Part shown: piece by piece, positions 41,293 through 51,986 of the stretch | Numbering within the stretch: position 1 is the first letter of the stretch | Layout: every line of letters begins with the position of its first letter | Assembly: GCA_944325825.1 (NCBI GenBank) | Contig: CALVBP010000011.1 | Span: forward strand, 1 to 58,997 | Origin: Candidatus Gastranaerophilales bacterium | GTDB taxonomy: Bacteria > Cyanobacteriota > Vampirovibrionia > Gastranaerophilales > Gastranaerophilaceae | Reading direction: 5' to 3' | DNA length: 58,997 bases | Program-made: the position numbers and the translations under genes | Notes under the pieces: model-generated | What the model was told of the DNA's origin: nothing | The model's input: only the letters and a program-made list of their open reading frames with translations | Database searches by the model: none

Positions 41293-42210
41293 CTACTTAA
41301 CCGGTTTTATAACCTGAATATTCCTTGTTTCTGAAAGTTCTTGTCTGGCATCCCGTATAATTTGTTTGTATTCTTCTGATAAACTGAGCCCGTTGCATAA
41401 CCTGTCAATAAATCCCGTGTTTAATTTAACAGCTTTTTCTAAGGCTCCGACACTTTCCAAGACATCCTTGATATCAGCAAAATCATATCCGAAAGACTGT
41501 TTGGATTGATATACCATTATCTCTCCGGTTTCTGCTTCAAGCGGTTCTCCTCCGAGTTCAAAATGGAGCTTAAATATGGATTTTAAATCTTGTAATTCAG
41601 CTTGCATTGTTGCAATGCTTTGTTGAATCCTTAAATACCTGTCAAATAAATAATCCACATTATCGAGCTGCTTTCTTTGCCAGTCTAATCTTTGCAGATA
41701 TAATTTTTTAAGTTTTGGATATGCGAGCGCAAGCCCCATTGCATCAGCCATAGCTCTGTGGTGGTTTGTTAAGTCTACGTTAAACCTCAGAGTCAGTGCT
41801 TCAAGCCCATGCGATTCTAAATCGGGAGCGATTTCTTTGAACATTATCTGGGTATCAATTCTCGGGTTTTTTAACTCTTCTCCGAAGACTCTTTTCTTTG
41901 CTTCGTTTAGGAAAGAATAATCAAATATAGCATTATGCGCAACTATAGGGTAGTCTCCGATAAATTCAAGTATTTTAGGTAATGCTTCTTCTTCTGTTGG
42001 TGCATCTTCAACCATTTCCTGCGTAATTCCATGAATTGCCATGCTGGATTTCCGTATGTGCTGGTGGGGATTAATAAGTGTCTGGAATTCGTCTTTAATC
42101 TTTCCGTTTTCCAATCTGACCCCAGCAAATTCTATAATTCTTTCTCTTGTATAATCCAGACCTGTTGTTTCTGTATCCAGAACGATTTCAATTTCTTTTT
42201 TTCTTGGCAT
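41293..42210 (-). CDS. DnaQ-like DEDDh 3'-5' exonuclease (305 aa)
   Basis: Exo motifs: LDTETTGLD (8-18), HNAIFDYSFL (about 92-101) and HHRAMADA (about 150-157), which supply the four acidic ligands and the general-base His. The domain matches DNA polymerase III epsilon/PolC proofreading modules. The C-terminal 130 residues are helical and not recognised, so it may be an accessory exonuclease rather than the replicative proofreader. AAGGGA precedes the ATG. Confidence 0.88.
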   Translation of the reverse strand: MPRKKEIEIVLDTETTGLDYTRERIIEFAGVRLENGKIKDEFQTLINPHQHIRKSSMAIHGITQEMVEDAPTEEEALPKILEFIGDYPIVAHNAIFDYSFLNEAKKRVFGEELKNPRIDTQIMFKEIAPDLESHGLEALTLRFNVDLTNHHRAMADAMGLALAYPKLKKLYLQRLDWQRKQLDNVDYLFDRYLRIQQSIATMQAELQDLKSIFKLHFELGGEPLEAETGEIMVYQSKQSFGYDFADIKDVLESVGALEKAVKLNTGFIDRLCNGLSLSEEYKQIIRDARQELSETRNIQVIKPVK

Positions 42211-42349
42211 AAACTATCCCTTATCCTGTGTTTAGGAAGAGTGTAGGACTAATCCCTAAAATTATGATTTCTCCCTGTTAGTATAATAGCATGAATATAA
42301 ATTATATGGTAATATTGCTTTGTCAGGTTTTTCAAATAAGGAGTTTTAT

Positions 42350-42667
42350 ATGGTTCAAGAAATAACAACAGAATCATTTGATAGCGAAGTGTTAAACAAT
42401 AATGGTATTACAGTTGTTGACTTTTTTGCAAACTGGTGCGGACCTTGCAGAAAACTGGGTCCGGTATTAGAAGAAATAGAATCAGAACTGAATGAAAAGG
42501 TTAAGATTGTAAAAATTAATACCGATGATAACCTCGATTCAGCTAAAAAGTACCAAGTAAGCGGGCTCCCGACACTCATGGTGTTCAAAAATGGTGAACC
42601 GGTTGAGCGCATGGTCGGGTTAATGCCAAAGTCATCTATTATTACTAATATTGAAAAACATTTGTAA
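42350..42667 (+). CDS. trxA: Thioredoxin
   Basis: Cytoplasmic disulfide reductase, 105 aa. Active site WCGPC near residue 30, cis-Pro loop GLPT near 75. The ATG at 42350 has AAGGAG 7 bp upstream. Confidence 0.96.
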   Translation: MVQEITTESFDSEVLNNNGITVVDFFANWCGPCRKLGPVLEEIESELNEKVKIVKINTDDNLDSAKKYQVSGLPTLMVFKNGEPVERMVGLMPKSSIITNIEKHL

Positions 42668-42696
42668 TAAAATCAGCACAATTATCATTATGTTGT

Positions 42697-42730
42697 AAAA
42701 AAAAAGTTTGCCAAGAGTCGCATGGCAAAC
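42697..42730 (-). terminator. Rho-independent terminator of the candidate sRNA
   Basis: 8-bp perfect stem plus nine Ts on the minus strand; on the plus strand there is no T-run, so it does not serve trxA. Confidence 0.85.
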
Positions 42731-42826
42731 ATTAAATAAACACGAGGATATTAAGAGAGAGTATAAAAAGAAAACCCTTTTTGTTAAGTCATATTGATTA
42801 TTTTCAATTTACTTATTCCTTAATCC
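42697..42826 (-). ncRNA. Candidate small RNA (about 125 nt) from shared promoter copy D
   Basis: The promoter core at 42826-42844 reads leftward into a sequence without any usable ORF. It ends at a near-ideal terminator: stem GTTTGCCA/TGGCAAAC (42706-42730) and nine Ts. No minus-strand gene lies upstream within range, so the terminator has no other owner. The RNA has a small AAAAAG...CTTTTT hairpin and an unpaired ACTCTCTCTTAATATCCTC stretch able to pair with ribosome-binding sites. Confidence 0.65.
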
Positions 42827-42890
42827 TTACATTTATATAAAGTATTTTGCTTTTAGAAAATTGCCTTTTTTATTTCCTTTTGTAACAAAC
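42826..42890 (-). promoter_or_regulatory. Shared orphan-gene promoter, copy D
   Basis: Minus strand: dyad GTTTGTTACAAAA (42878-42890), hexamer GGCAAT, core TACTTTATATAAATGTAAG (42826-42844), offset 52 bp. Confidence 0.7.
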
Positions 42891-43038
42891 CTTAAAACTG
42901 TATTAACAGTGGATTTAAGAAGTATATATTTAATAGATATGATATACAAAAAATATAGATTTTTTCAGGTTAAAATTATTTACAGCAAGTATTTTTGTGT
43001 TACTATATATAGTATAGAGGGATATGGAGGAGAAGATT

Positions 43039-45600
43039 TTGGCTCAACAAAACATGTTTTCAGACGGTAAAATCGTACCGGTTAATATAAGAGAAGAGAT
43101 GAAGCGTTCATACATTGATTACGCAATGAGTGTAATCGTAGGTCGTGCGCTTCCTGACGTAAGAGACGGGTTAAAACCTGTTCACAGACGTATTTTATAC
43201 GCAATGAATGAACTCGGGATGACACCGGATAAGCCGTTTAAGAAATGTGCCCGTATCGTTGGTGAAGTATTAGGTAAATACCACCCTCACGGTGATACTG
43301 CTGTTTATGAAGCTCTTGTTCGTATGGCTCAAGATTTTTCTACCAGATACCTAACAGTAGACGGGCATGGAAACTTCGGTTCTGTTGACGGTGACGGAGC
43401 TGCAGCTATGCGTTATACAGAAGCCAGAATGCATAAAATTACAACCTCCATGCTAGCAGATATTGACTGTGAAACAGTTGATTTTGTACCCAATTTTGAC
43501 GGCTCTCTGGAGGAACCTTCCGTTCTTCCGGTAAGATTACCTATGTTGTTATTAAATGGCGTTTCGGGTATTGCAGTCGGTATGGCAACAAACATCCCGC
43601 CTCACAATCTAAGAGAGATTGTTGACGGAACTATTGCGCTTATTGACAACCCTCAAATTACAGTTGACGGATTAATGGAATATATTAAAGGACCTGATTT
43701 CCCAACCGCTGCTACAATTGTAGGTTTGAATGATATAAGACAGGCTTACCAGACAGGAAGAGGATCTATTAAAATGTCTGCGGTTGCTACTATCGAAGAG
43801 ATTCCGGGCGGAGCCGGCAGGCAGGCAAGAACGGCAATTATCGTTACAGAGATTCCGTATCAGGTTAACAAAGCGCAATTAATTGAAAAAATTGCAGAAC
43901 TGGTTAAAGAACAAAGAATTAATGGCATTTCTGATCTTCGTGATGAATCCGACAGAGAAGGTATGCGCATTGTTATTGAGCTTAAACGAGATGCTAAGCC
44001 GGAAGTTGTTAAAAACAACTTGTTTAAGTATACTCAGCTTTCAACTACATTCGGCGTTAATATGGTTACCCTATGCGGCAAACAACCCAGATTGCTTAAT
44101 TTGTACGAAGTATTAAATGAATTCGTTGAACATAGAGTCGAAATTGTTACAAGAAGAACTATTTACTTCTTAAAGAAAGCTAAAATCAGAGCTCATATTT
44201 TAGCAGGTTTGTTAATTGCTTTAGGTTCTTTGGATGAAGTTATTGAACTTATCAAGAAATCTAAAACAACTGATGATGCAAGAGTTGGTTTGATGAGTAA
44301 ATTCGGACTTGATGTTGATCAGGCTAATGCTATTTTGGAAATGCAGTTAAGAAGATTAACCGGTTTAGAGCAGGATAAAATCAAGACTGAATATGACGAA
44401 CTTATTAAAAAGATTGCAGAATACGAAGAAATCCTTGCAGACAGACAAAAAGTTCTTGATATTATTAAAGCAGAGCTTCTTGAAGATAAAGAAAAATATG
44501 GTGATGACAGAAAAACTCAAATTGTTCCGGAACAGGGTGAAGTTACAATTGAAGACCTGACACCAAATACTCCTATGGCAGTATTTATAACTCATCAAGG
44601 ATATTTAAAGAGAATTTCTCTCGACACCTTTGACCGCCAAAATAGGGCAACAAGAGGTAAGGCAGGAATCAAAACTAAAGAAGATGACGATATACAGCAC
44701 TTCTTTACAGCTATGATGCATGATAAGGTTCTGTTCTTCTCTTCTAAAGGTATTGTATACAGCCTTAATGTATACGACTTCCCGGAAGGGGGAAGACAAT
44801 CAAAAGGTCTGCCTATAGTCAATGTCCTTCCGATTGAACAAGGAGAAACCATTACAGCTGTTGTTCCTGTAAGCACATTCTCGCATGACCTCAATCTCAT
44901 TATGCTTACACAAAAGGGTTACATAAAGAGAATTGAACTTGATAATTTTGCAAACATTAGAAGAAGCGGTATTATAGCAATATCTCTTGAAGATGGCGAC
45001 AAGCTCAACTGGGTAAAACTTGCTAACCCGAACGATGAGATTATTATAGGAACCTCCTGCGGTATGGCAATCAGATTCCCGATAGCAGACCTTAGACCAC
45101 TGGGCAGAAGTGCAAGAGGGGTAAATTCTATGAAACTGAGAACAGGTGACACCATTATAGGCTGTGATATTGTTCCTAGAAATTATGATGCAGATTTGCT
45201 TGTCGTAACATCGGACGGATTCGGCAAACGTACCAAGTTATCTGAATTCAGACCTCAGAATAGAGGAGGTATTGGCTTAATCGCAACTAAATTTAAGTCT
45301 AATATGTCTCGATTAGTTGCCTTGACTATAGTCGAAGAAAAAGACGAAATTATGCTTGTAACTGCAAACGGAATAGTTACAAGGCTTAAAGCCGGAGATA
45401 TTTCTTGTCAGGGCAGACCGGCAACGGGTGTAAGAGCTCAAAACTTAACAGATAACGATACTGTTGTATCTGTTAACAAGATTGTAAATACTGATAAAGA
45501 CGATGATAACTATGATCCGGCTTCCGGCTCCTGCGCATTAGCAGAAGAAGCAGAATCCGCAGGTGAGCAAACAACCTTGAATATAACAACAGAAGAATAA
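43039..45600 (+). CDS. gyrA: DNA gyrase subunit A
   Basis: Breaks and rejoins DNA and wraps it for negative supercoiling. About 853 aa: catalytic Tyr in RYTEARM, quinolone-pocket region [10 protein letters not shown], then six C-terminal blades. I prefer a TTG start at 43039 with GGAGGAG 6 bp upstream ([10 protein letters not shown]...). The ATG at 43024 has its nearest AGAGGG only 2 bp away. The wrapping motif is degenerate ([10 protein letters not shown] in place of QRRGGKG). Position 83 (E. coli numbering) is Thr. Confidence 0.95.
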   Translation: MAQQNMFSDGKIVPVNIREEMKRSYIDYAMSVIVGRALPDVRDGLKPVHRRILYAMNELGMTPDKPFKKCARIVGEVLGKYHPHGDTAVYEALVRMAQDFSTRYLTVDGHGNFGSVDGDGAAAMRYTEARMHKITTSMLADIDCETVDFVPNFDGSLEEPSVLPVRLPMLLLNGVSGIAVGMATNIPPHNLREIVDGTIALIDNPQITVDGLMEYIKGPDFPTAATIVGLNDIRQAYQTGRGSIKMSAVATIEEIPGGAGRQARTAIIVTEIPYQVNKAQLIEKIAELVKEQRINGISDLRDESDREGMRIVIELKRDAKPEVVKNNLFKYTQLSTTFGVNMVTLCGKQPRLLNLYEVLNEFVEHRVEIVTRRTIYFLKKAKIRAHILAGLLIALGSLDEVIELIKKSKTTDDARVGLMSKFGLDVDQANAILEMQLRRLTGLEQDKIKTEYDELIKKIAEYEEILADRQKVLDIIKAELLEDKEKYGDDRKTQIVPEQGEVTIEDLTPNTPMAVFITHQGYLKRISLDTFDRQNRATRGKAGIKTKEDDDIQHFFTAMMHDKVLFFSSKGIVYSLNVYDFPEGGRQSKGLPIVNVLPIEQGETITAVVPVSTFSHDLNLIMLTQKGYIKRIELDNFANIRRSGIIAISLEDGDKLNWVKLANPNDEIIIGTSCGMAIRFPIADLRPLGRSARGVNSMKLRTGDTIIGCDIVPRNYDADLLVVTSDGFGKRTKLSEFRPQNRGGIGLIATKFKSNMSRLVALTIVEEKDEIMLVTANGIVTRLKAGDISCQGRPATGVRAQNLTDNDTVVSVNKIVNTDKDDDNYDPASGSCALAEEAESAGEQTTLNITTEE

Positions 45601-45602
45601 TA

Positions 45603-45631
45603 AAAAAAGCCGGGGAATCACCCGGCTTTTT
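45603..45631 (+). terminator. Rho-independent terminator after gyrA
   Basis: Stem AAAGCCGGG / CCCGGCTTT with TTTT. Confidence 0.88.
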
Positions 45632-45633
45632 AA

Positions 45634-46674
<1,041 letters not shown>

Positions 46675-46793
46675 TATTTAGCCACTGTGGTAACAAGCTT
46701 TTCCCCATTGGAGCTATGGTTTTTACAAACTTCTTTTTTAAAATGAACATGTATTTAAAATACGGTTTGATAATAACAGAAAAGGAGTTAGTA

Positions 46794-47168
46794 ATGAAAA
46801 AAACATTGTCAATGTTAGCTGTATTAGGGGTAGTAGCAGTAGGAATCCAGTCTGCCCAGGCATTTTCCTGGTCAAGTTTAAATCCGGCTTACTGGGGACA
46901 TTGTCCTAAATGTGAAAAGAAAAAATCTGATTGTGATTGTCAGAAAAAATGTGACCCCTGTGAAAAGATTCAAAAATGCGATCCTTGTGAAACAGGAGCC
47001 GCTGCACCATGTGATCCTTGTGCAAAGAAAGCAGAACCTTGCAACCCTTGCCAGAAAGTAAAAAAATGTGACCCTTGCGAAAAGAAAGTCCAGCCTTGCG
47101 ATCCTTGTCAGAAGGTCCAGAAGCAGCCATGCGATCCTTGTAATAAACTTCAAAATATGACTAAGTAA
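46794..47168 (+). CDS. Exported CDPC-repeat protein (124 aa)
   Basis: A signal peptide (MKKTLSMLAVLGVVAVGIQSAQA) is followed by about 100 residues with some 19 Cys. Most come as CDPC or CNPC tetrads separated by 6-10 polar residues (CDPCEK, CDPCET, CDPCAK, CNPCQK, CDPCQK, CDPCNK), after CPKC and CDCQKKC. CxxC tetrads suggest metal binding or disulfide cross-linking outside the membrane. Function unknown. AAAGGAG lies before the ATG at 46794; a longer in-frame start at 46716 lacks a ribosome site. Confidence 0.8.
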   Translation: MKKTLSMLAVLGVVAVGIQSAQAFSWSSLNPAYWGHCPKCEKKKSDCDCQKKCDPCEKIQKCDPCETGAAAPCDPCAKKAEPCNPCQKVKKCDPCEKKVQPCDPCQKVQKQPCDPCNKLQNMTK

Positions 47169-47182
47169 ATTATTTCTTTCAC

Positions 47183-47219
47183 AAAAAAATACAGCGAATA
47201 TTTTATTCGCTGTATTTTT
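47183..47219. terminator. Bidirectional terminator
   Basis: Stem AAATACAGCGAATA / TATTCGCTGTATTT between convergent genes. Confidence 0.88.
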
Positions 47220-47233
47220 ATATAGTCAAACGA

Positions 47234-48442
47234 TTAGTGGCATAATGCGAGCAATACACCTGCAGCAACAGCTGAACCGATTACACCTGAAACATTCGGC
47301 CCCATAGCGTGCATTAGCAAGAAGTTTTGCGGGTCTGCCTCTTGCCCGACTTTGTTAGAAACACGTGCTGCCATAGGTACAGCTGATACACCTGCTGACC
47401 CGATAAGCGGATTGATTTTGTTCTTTGAGAACAGGTTCATAAGTTTTGCCATCAAAACACCGCCCGCTGTAGCAAGTGAGAATGCCATTATACCTAAGAA
47501 AAGAATAAACAAAGTTTGACCTGTCAAGAACTGGTCAGCTGAAAGTTTTGAACCTACAGTTAAGCCTAAAAATATTGTAACAATATTAATCAGAGCGTTC
47601 TGCATAGTATCAGATAATCTTTCAACCACACCGCATTCTCTGCATAAGTTACCGAAGCAGAAAGCTCCTACAAGAGGACAAGCACTCGGCAGCAAGAGAA
47701 CACAGAGAAGAAGTACCATAAGAGGGAATACGATTTTTTCTCTCTTAGAAACTTCTCTTAACTGAGTCATTCTGATTTTTCTTTCTTCTTTTGTAGTTAA
47801 TAGTTTCATAATTGGCGGTTGAATTACAGGAACCAATGCCATATATGAATAAGCTGCAACAGCAATAGCACCTAAAAGTTCAGGAGCTAATTTATTTGTT
47901 ACATAGATTGAAGTAGGACCGTCGGCACCGCCAATAATACCGATAGCGCTTGCCTGCTGGATTGTAAAAGGATCCATACCCATAGCAGACATTACAGGAG
48001 CTAATGCAAGAGCTAAAAGTAAAGCGCCGAAAATACCAAACTGAGCAGCTCCGCCTAATAAAGCAGTTTTAGGATTAGCAATCAACGGTCCGAAGTCAGT
48101 CATTGCCCCAACCCCCATAAAGATAATCAGCGGGAATATACCTTTATGTATACCTGCTTCAAAAATAATTCCTAAAAACCCGGCAGGCCCGGCAATAGCT
48201 TCTCCCGGCGGCATTGGAATATTTGATAACAAACCTCCAAACGCAATCGGAACAAGAAGCAATGGTTCAAATTGCTTTTTAATACCAAGCCATAAGAGGA
48301 ACAGACAGATAAGAATCATAATCCATTGTCCATGCATATGCAAAACCTGCTCAAAACCTTTTAAATCAGGGTTTGCCGGTAGAACAAAGTTCATCAAACC
48401 TGTAGTATTCCAGAGTTCTATTAAACCGTCATGTATATTCAT
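47234..48442 (-). CDS. oadB: Sodium-pumping decarboxylase beta subunit
   Basis: Membrane subunit that releases CO2 from carboxybiotin and exports Na+. 402 aa, about nine helices, with [17 protein letters not shown] and [19 protein letters not shown] as conserved membrane loops. Thirteen bp after the alpha subunit gene in the oad operon. The paralogous glutaconyl- or methylmalonyl-CoA decarboxylase beta subunit is excluded mainly by the alpha subunit type. Confidence 0.93.
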   Translation of the reverse strand: MNIHDGLIELWNTTGLMNFVLPANPDLKGFEQVLHMHGQWIMILICLFLLWLGIKKQFEPLLLVPIAFGGLLSNIPMPPGEAIAGPAGFLGIIFEAGIHKGIFPLIIFMGVGAMTDFGPLIANPKTALLGGAAQFGIFGALLLALALAPVMSAMGMDPFTIQQASAIGIIGGADGPTSIYVTNKLAPELLGAIAVAAYSYMALVPVIQPPIMKLLTTKEERKIRMTQLREVSKREKIVFPLMVLLLCVLLLPSACPLVGAFCFGNLCRECGVVERLSDTMQNALINIVTIFLGLTVGSKLSADQFLTGQTLFILFLGIMAFSLATAGGVLMAKLMNLFSKNKINPLIGSAGVSAVPMAARVSNKVGQEADPQNFLLMHAMGPNVSGVIGSAVAAGVLLALCH

Positions 48443-48455
48443 AACCTATTCCTCC

Positions 48456-50252
48456 TTAACCTACTGTTGCCAAGGTTTGGCCTGTGATAACTTTATCACC
48501 CTGGTTTACAAGAATTGACTGCACAGTACCTGCAACAGGAGATTTAATTTCAATTTCCATTTTCATAGCTTCAAGAACCATGATTACATCGCCTTCATTA
48601 ACAGCAGTTCCTTCAGTTGCTTCTATTCTTAAAACATTACCGGGAACACCTGCTGCGACTTCGGTTCCGCCTGCCGCAGAAGAAGCTGCAGGCTTAGCTT
48701 CAATACCTTCTTTAACAGAAATATCATATGCTTTGCCGTTTACAACAGCTTTTTTATCACCTTCAAGTTTAACTGCATAAGCTTTTCCGTTAACATTTAC
48801 AGTAAACTCATCTCCGCTTGCGGCTGGAGTTGAACAAGTTTGAGCCGGGCAATTTTTACGGACACCAATTTGTCCTTTACCTTGTAAGAACATTATGCCT
48901 TTTTCTTTGCAAGCTCCTGCTATAAAGATATTTTCTTCATTAACTTCAAGACCTGCATCTTCAAGCATCTTCGTTGCAGCCTTAATACCTTTATTAGGGT
49001 CTTTATCATTAAGGTCAACTACTAATTCTGTTGTAGGTTGTAAACCAAGCTGTTGTTCTGCTTCTTTAACAACTTCCGGATCAGGTTCACAAGGAGTTTT
49101 ACCAAAGTATCCGAGAACCATTTTCCCGTAACCTTCTGCAATTTTCTTCCAAGAACCAAACATAACATTATTAAATGCCTGTTGGAAATAGAATTGTGAA
49201 ACCGGAGTAACTGAAGTACCGAAACCGCCTTTTTCAACAACTTCTTTCATTGCAGATACGACTTCAGGGAATTTATCCATAACTCCGTTATCTCTCATCA
49301 TCTGAGTATTAGCTGTTAAAGCTCCGCCAGGAAGCGGTGAAGATATAATCATAGGATTTACTGCCAAAGCTTCAGGAGGCAGGAAGTAATCCTTCATACA
49401 CTCTTTAAAGACTTCTTCTGTTTCAAGAATCTTATTAATATCAATACCTAAATCGTATTCAGTACCTTTAAGAGCATGCCACATCGATACAATGTCAGGT
49501 TGAGCAGTTCCGCCGGATACCGGTTTCATTGCTAAATCAATACCGTCAGCACCGCCTTCTAGTGCAGCGAGATAAGCGGCAAGACCGGTTCCTGCTGTTT
49601 CATGAGAGTGGAATCTAATATGAGCATCATTACCTAAGATTTCTCTTGTTCTCTTAATGGTTTCATACACTTTTCTAGGAGCAGATGTGCCGGAAGCATC
49701 TTTAAATGCCAAGCTGTCAAAAGGTATACCGGCATCAAGAATAGAACGTAATACTCTTTCATAGAATGCTACATCATGAGCCCCTGTACACCCGATAGGA
49801 AGCTCCATCATTGTAATTGTAACTTCATGTTTTAACCCGTTATCCTTAATACATTGTCCTGAATAAATAAGATTGTTAACATCATTTAATGCATCAAAGT
49901 TTCTTATTGTTGTAACCCCGTGCTTCTTAAACATTTTTGCGTGGAGGTTAATCATATCTCTTGGCTGAGAATCTAAACCTACAACATTTACACCTCTTGC
50001 CAGAGACTGAAGATTAACATCCGGACCAACTGTTGCTCTAATTTTATCCATTGTTTCAAAAGCATTTTCATTACAATAGAAAATCGGAGACTGAAAACGA
50101 GCGCCGCCTGCGACTTCAAAGTGCTTAATACCTGCATCTACGGCAGATTTTAATGCGGGAAGAAAGTCATCTACAAATACTCTCGCCCCGTAAACCGACT
50201 GGAAACCATCTCTAAAAGATGTATCCATTACCTTAATTAGTTTTTTTGTCAT
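48456..50252 (-). CDS. oadA: Oxaloacetate decarboxylase alpha subunit with biotinyl domain (598 aa)
   Basis: Carboxyltransferase that takes CO2 from oxaloacetate onto biotin. The N-terminal HMGL-like barrel begins MDTSFRDGFQS and keeps the metal ligand His pair in RFHSHET. A central PYC/OADA domain and an Ala-rich linker follow, ending in the biotinyl domain with the modified Lys in VLEAMKMEIE. Gene order birA-oadG-oadA-oadB puts the biotin ligase with its target. Confidence 0.93.
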   Translation of the reverse strand: MTKKLIKVMDTSFRDGFQSVYGARVFVDDFLPALKSAVDAGIKHFEVAGGARFQSPIFYCNENAFETMDKIRATVGPDVNLQSLARGVNVVGLDSQPRDMINLHAKMFKKHGVTTIRNFDALNDVNNLIYSGQCIKDNGLKHEVTITMMELPIGCTGAHDVAFYERVLRSILDAGIPFDSLAFKDASGTSAPRKVYETIKRTREILGNDAHIRFHSHETAGTGLAAYLAALEGGADGIDLAMKPVSGGTAQPDIVSMWHALKGTEYDLGIDINKILETEEVFKECMKDYFLPPEALAVNPMIISSPLPGGALTANTQMMRDNGVMDKFPEVVSAMKEVVEKGGFGTSVTPVSQFYFQQAFNNVMFGSWKKIAEGYGKMVLGYFGKTPCEPDPEVVKEAEQQLGLQPTTELVVDLNDKDPNKGIKAATKMLEDAGLEVNEENIFIAGACKEKGIMFLQGKGQIGVRKNCPAQTCSTPAASGDEFTVNVNGKAYAVKLEGDKKAVVNGKAYDISVKEGIEAKPAASSAAGGTEVAAGVPGNVLRIEATEGTAVNEGDVIMVLEAMKMEIEIKSPVAGTVQSILVNQGDKVITGQTLATVG

Positions 50253-50295
50253 TTTTCTACCTCACTTTTATCGACAAATTATAAATTTTAACTTA

Positions 50296-50502
50296 TTACT
50301 TCTTTTTTATCATTGCTACTATCGCCGCAATGATTCCGTTATCATCTGTTTTTGTGCAATTTTTCTCCGGACACATTTGATTAAATTTTTTAACAGCCTT
50401 TGACATAAGGAATATTAAACAAATAAGCAACGTCAAAAACAGAAGAACAAATGTTACTCCTGTAATCATTAATGTTAAACCTTGAAAAGCTGTACCATTC
50501 AT
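50296..50502 (-). CDS. oadG: Decarboxylase gamma subunit, OadG-like (68 aa)
   Basis: Small membrane protein: one N-terminal helix (LTLMITGVTFVLLFLTLLI), then a short polar tail with two Cys (CPEKNC). Size, topology and place just before oadA mark it as the gamma subunit that anchors alpha to beta. It overlaps birA by 4 bp. Confidence 0.82.
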   Translation of the reverse strand: MNGTAFQGLTLMITGVTFVLLFLTLLICLIFLMSKAVKKFNQMCPEKNCTKTDDNGIIAAIVAMIKKK

Positions 50503-51215
50503 AATATATCTCCTACCAACAAAATATGTTCATTGTTATTTTCAATCAGCCTCAGGGCACCATTATCCGTAATTCCGGCTGCAAGTCCCGTAATTTCTTT
50601 ATCAAATACTCTTACAGAAATTATATTATTGAGGAATCCGGCTCTTCTTATGTAATCATCTTTAATTAACAAAAATCCTTCCTCAATGAATTTATCATAC
50701 AACAAAAAAAACTTGTTTATAAGTTGATTTAGAAATTTTTCTTTATCAATTTCCAACCCTGTTTCAATGTTTAAAGATGTAGCAGGCTGATTTATCATAT
50801 TTAAAAGATTATCAGAAGTGTTGAGGTTAACTCCAAAACCTAAAACAATTCCGTCGAGAGAATTCTTTCTCACAACTCCTTCCGCCAGAATTCCGGAAAT
50901 TTTCTTACCATTTATTTGGATATCATTCGGCCACTTAATTTTAGGCACAAGAGAGTATTCTTCAAAAAGTTCTGACATAACGACACATAAATACTGGGTG
51001 AGATTTGAATAATTTTCCTTCATCACCTTACCCGGCTTTAAAACAATACTCGCATATATATTATTTGCGCCAAGATAGTTCCAGCTTCTCTGGAGACGTC
51101 CTCTTCCGGCAGTTTGTTTGTTAGTATAAATAACAGTTTTGTCTTCTATACTATTAATATTTTCTTTAGCATATTTATTTGTTGAATCAATCTCTTCTAA
51201 AAAAATGTATTTCAT
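50499..51215 (-). CDS. birA: Biotin-protein ligase (no DNA-binding domain)
   Basis: Joins biotin to the acceptor Lys of OadA and other carrier domains. 238 aa: EIDSTNKYAKEN at the N-terminus, biotin-AMP loop GRGRLQRSW near 38-46, KWPNDIQINGKKISGIL near 95-112. The N-terminal helix-turn-helix of repressor-type BirA is absent, so it is enzyme only. First gene of the oad operon. Confidence 0.94.
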   Translation of the reverse strand: MKYIFLEEIDSTNKYAKENINSIEDKTVIYTNKQTAGRGRLQRSWNYLGANNIYASIVLKPGKVMKENYSNLTQYLCVVMSELFEEYSLVPKIKWPNDIQINGKKISGILAEGVVRKNSLDGIVLGFGVNLNTSDNLLNMINQPATSLNIETGLEIDKEKFLNQLINKFFLLYDKFIEEGFLLIKDDYIRRAGFLNNIISVRVFDKEITGLAAGITDNGALRLIENNNEHILLVGDIL

Positions 51216-51238
51216 ACACTTATTATACTATAAACATA

Positions 51239-51269
51239 AAAAGAAACTGCCTCGTCTGAGACAGTTTTT
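51239..51269 (-). terminator. Terminator of the SFKG gene pair
   Basis: Minus strand: AAACTGTCTC / GAGGCAGTTT stem and a TCTTTTT run. Confidence 0.75.
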
Positions 51270-51296
51270 ATATGTACACATTAGGTTTGCTTATAT

Positions 51297-51986
51297 CTAA
51301 CTTTTCTTTTCTGTTTGTACTTTGAATTTAGGTTCTGCACTCTGTGCCTTTTTTGCGGCTTTATGTTCATTAATTTTTCTACCGATAGAATTGGCAACCG
51401 GTGTAATCACAACAGGAGTAATAAAACGATATATCATGGTGAAAGTAAGGATACCTGCAAGAGTTCTAAAACCTTTCAACTGACGGCTTAACTGCCTTTC
51501 GGCGGTTTTCCTTGTATCCTTTGCCAGAGTGCTTATTTTAGTTTCCTGAATCGCAGAATATTTATATTCAAGCTGTTTAATTAAATTCCTGATTACTATA
51601 TCAATAGTATAAGCTGCAACTGTAGGTATTAAGAAATTCAAGCCCTGGTTTACAGCAAGTGTCAGCGCATTATCTTTATCCATATCCTTATTTTTTAAAG
51701 TCGAATGCATGTAAGCTGCACTTGTAATAACTGACCCTAGAACCTGAAAATGTCTTGTTACATCTCCTTTATCCATCTTAGAAAGTTTCTCGGAGAATTT
51801 TCTTACTTTATCAGAATCTGCAATCCATTTTCCGTAATATTTAGCGAAAAACTTTGTTACCTTTCCGGGCTCTCCTTTACCTTTAAACGATGGTGATAAA
51901 GAATTTGCCGGAGCATTTCCTGATACAGTTCTATTTGAAAAGTTATTTTTATAATTGTTATTTACTGAAAGTGGCTGTATATTCAT
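51297..51986 (-). CDS. SFKG-leader membrane protein (229 aa)
   Basis: Function not recognised. An Asn/Ser-rich leader of 32 residues is followed by the box PSFKGKGEPGK (32-42), then four hydrophobic segments (about 72-85, 105-130, 170-185, 190-205) with a charged loop between, and a basic C-terminus. The hydrophobic core resembles that of the upstream gene product (a Lys/Asn/Asp-rich turn followed by AL-AV-G-I/V-P), so the two are probably distant paralogues. Overlaps its neighbour by one base. Confidence 0.65.
   Translation of the reverse strand: MNIQPLSVNNNYKNNFSNRTVSGNAPANSLSPSFKGKGEPGKVTKFFAKYYGKWIADSDKVRKFSEKLSKMDKGDVTRHFQVLGSVITSAAYMHSTLKNKDMDKDNALTLAVNQGLNFLIPTVAAYTIDIVIRNLIKQLEYKYSAIQETKISTLAKDTRKTAERQLSRQLKGFRTLAGILTFTMIYRFITPVVITPVANSIGRKINEHKAAKKAQSAEPKFKVQTEKKS

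Noticed and set aside
46878-47153. Antisense ORFs opposite the CDPC-repeat gene
   Set aside because: Periodic Arg/Thr/Phe composition is the reverse complement of the CDPC repeats.
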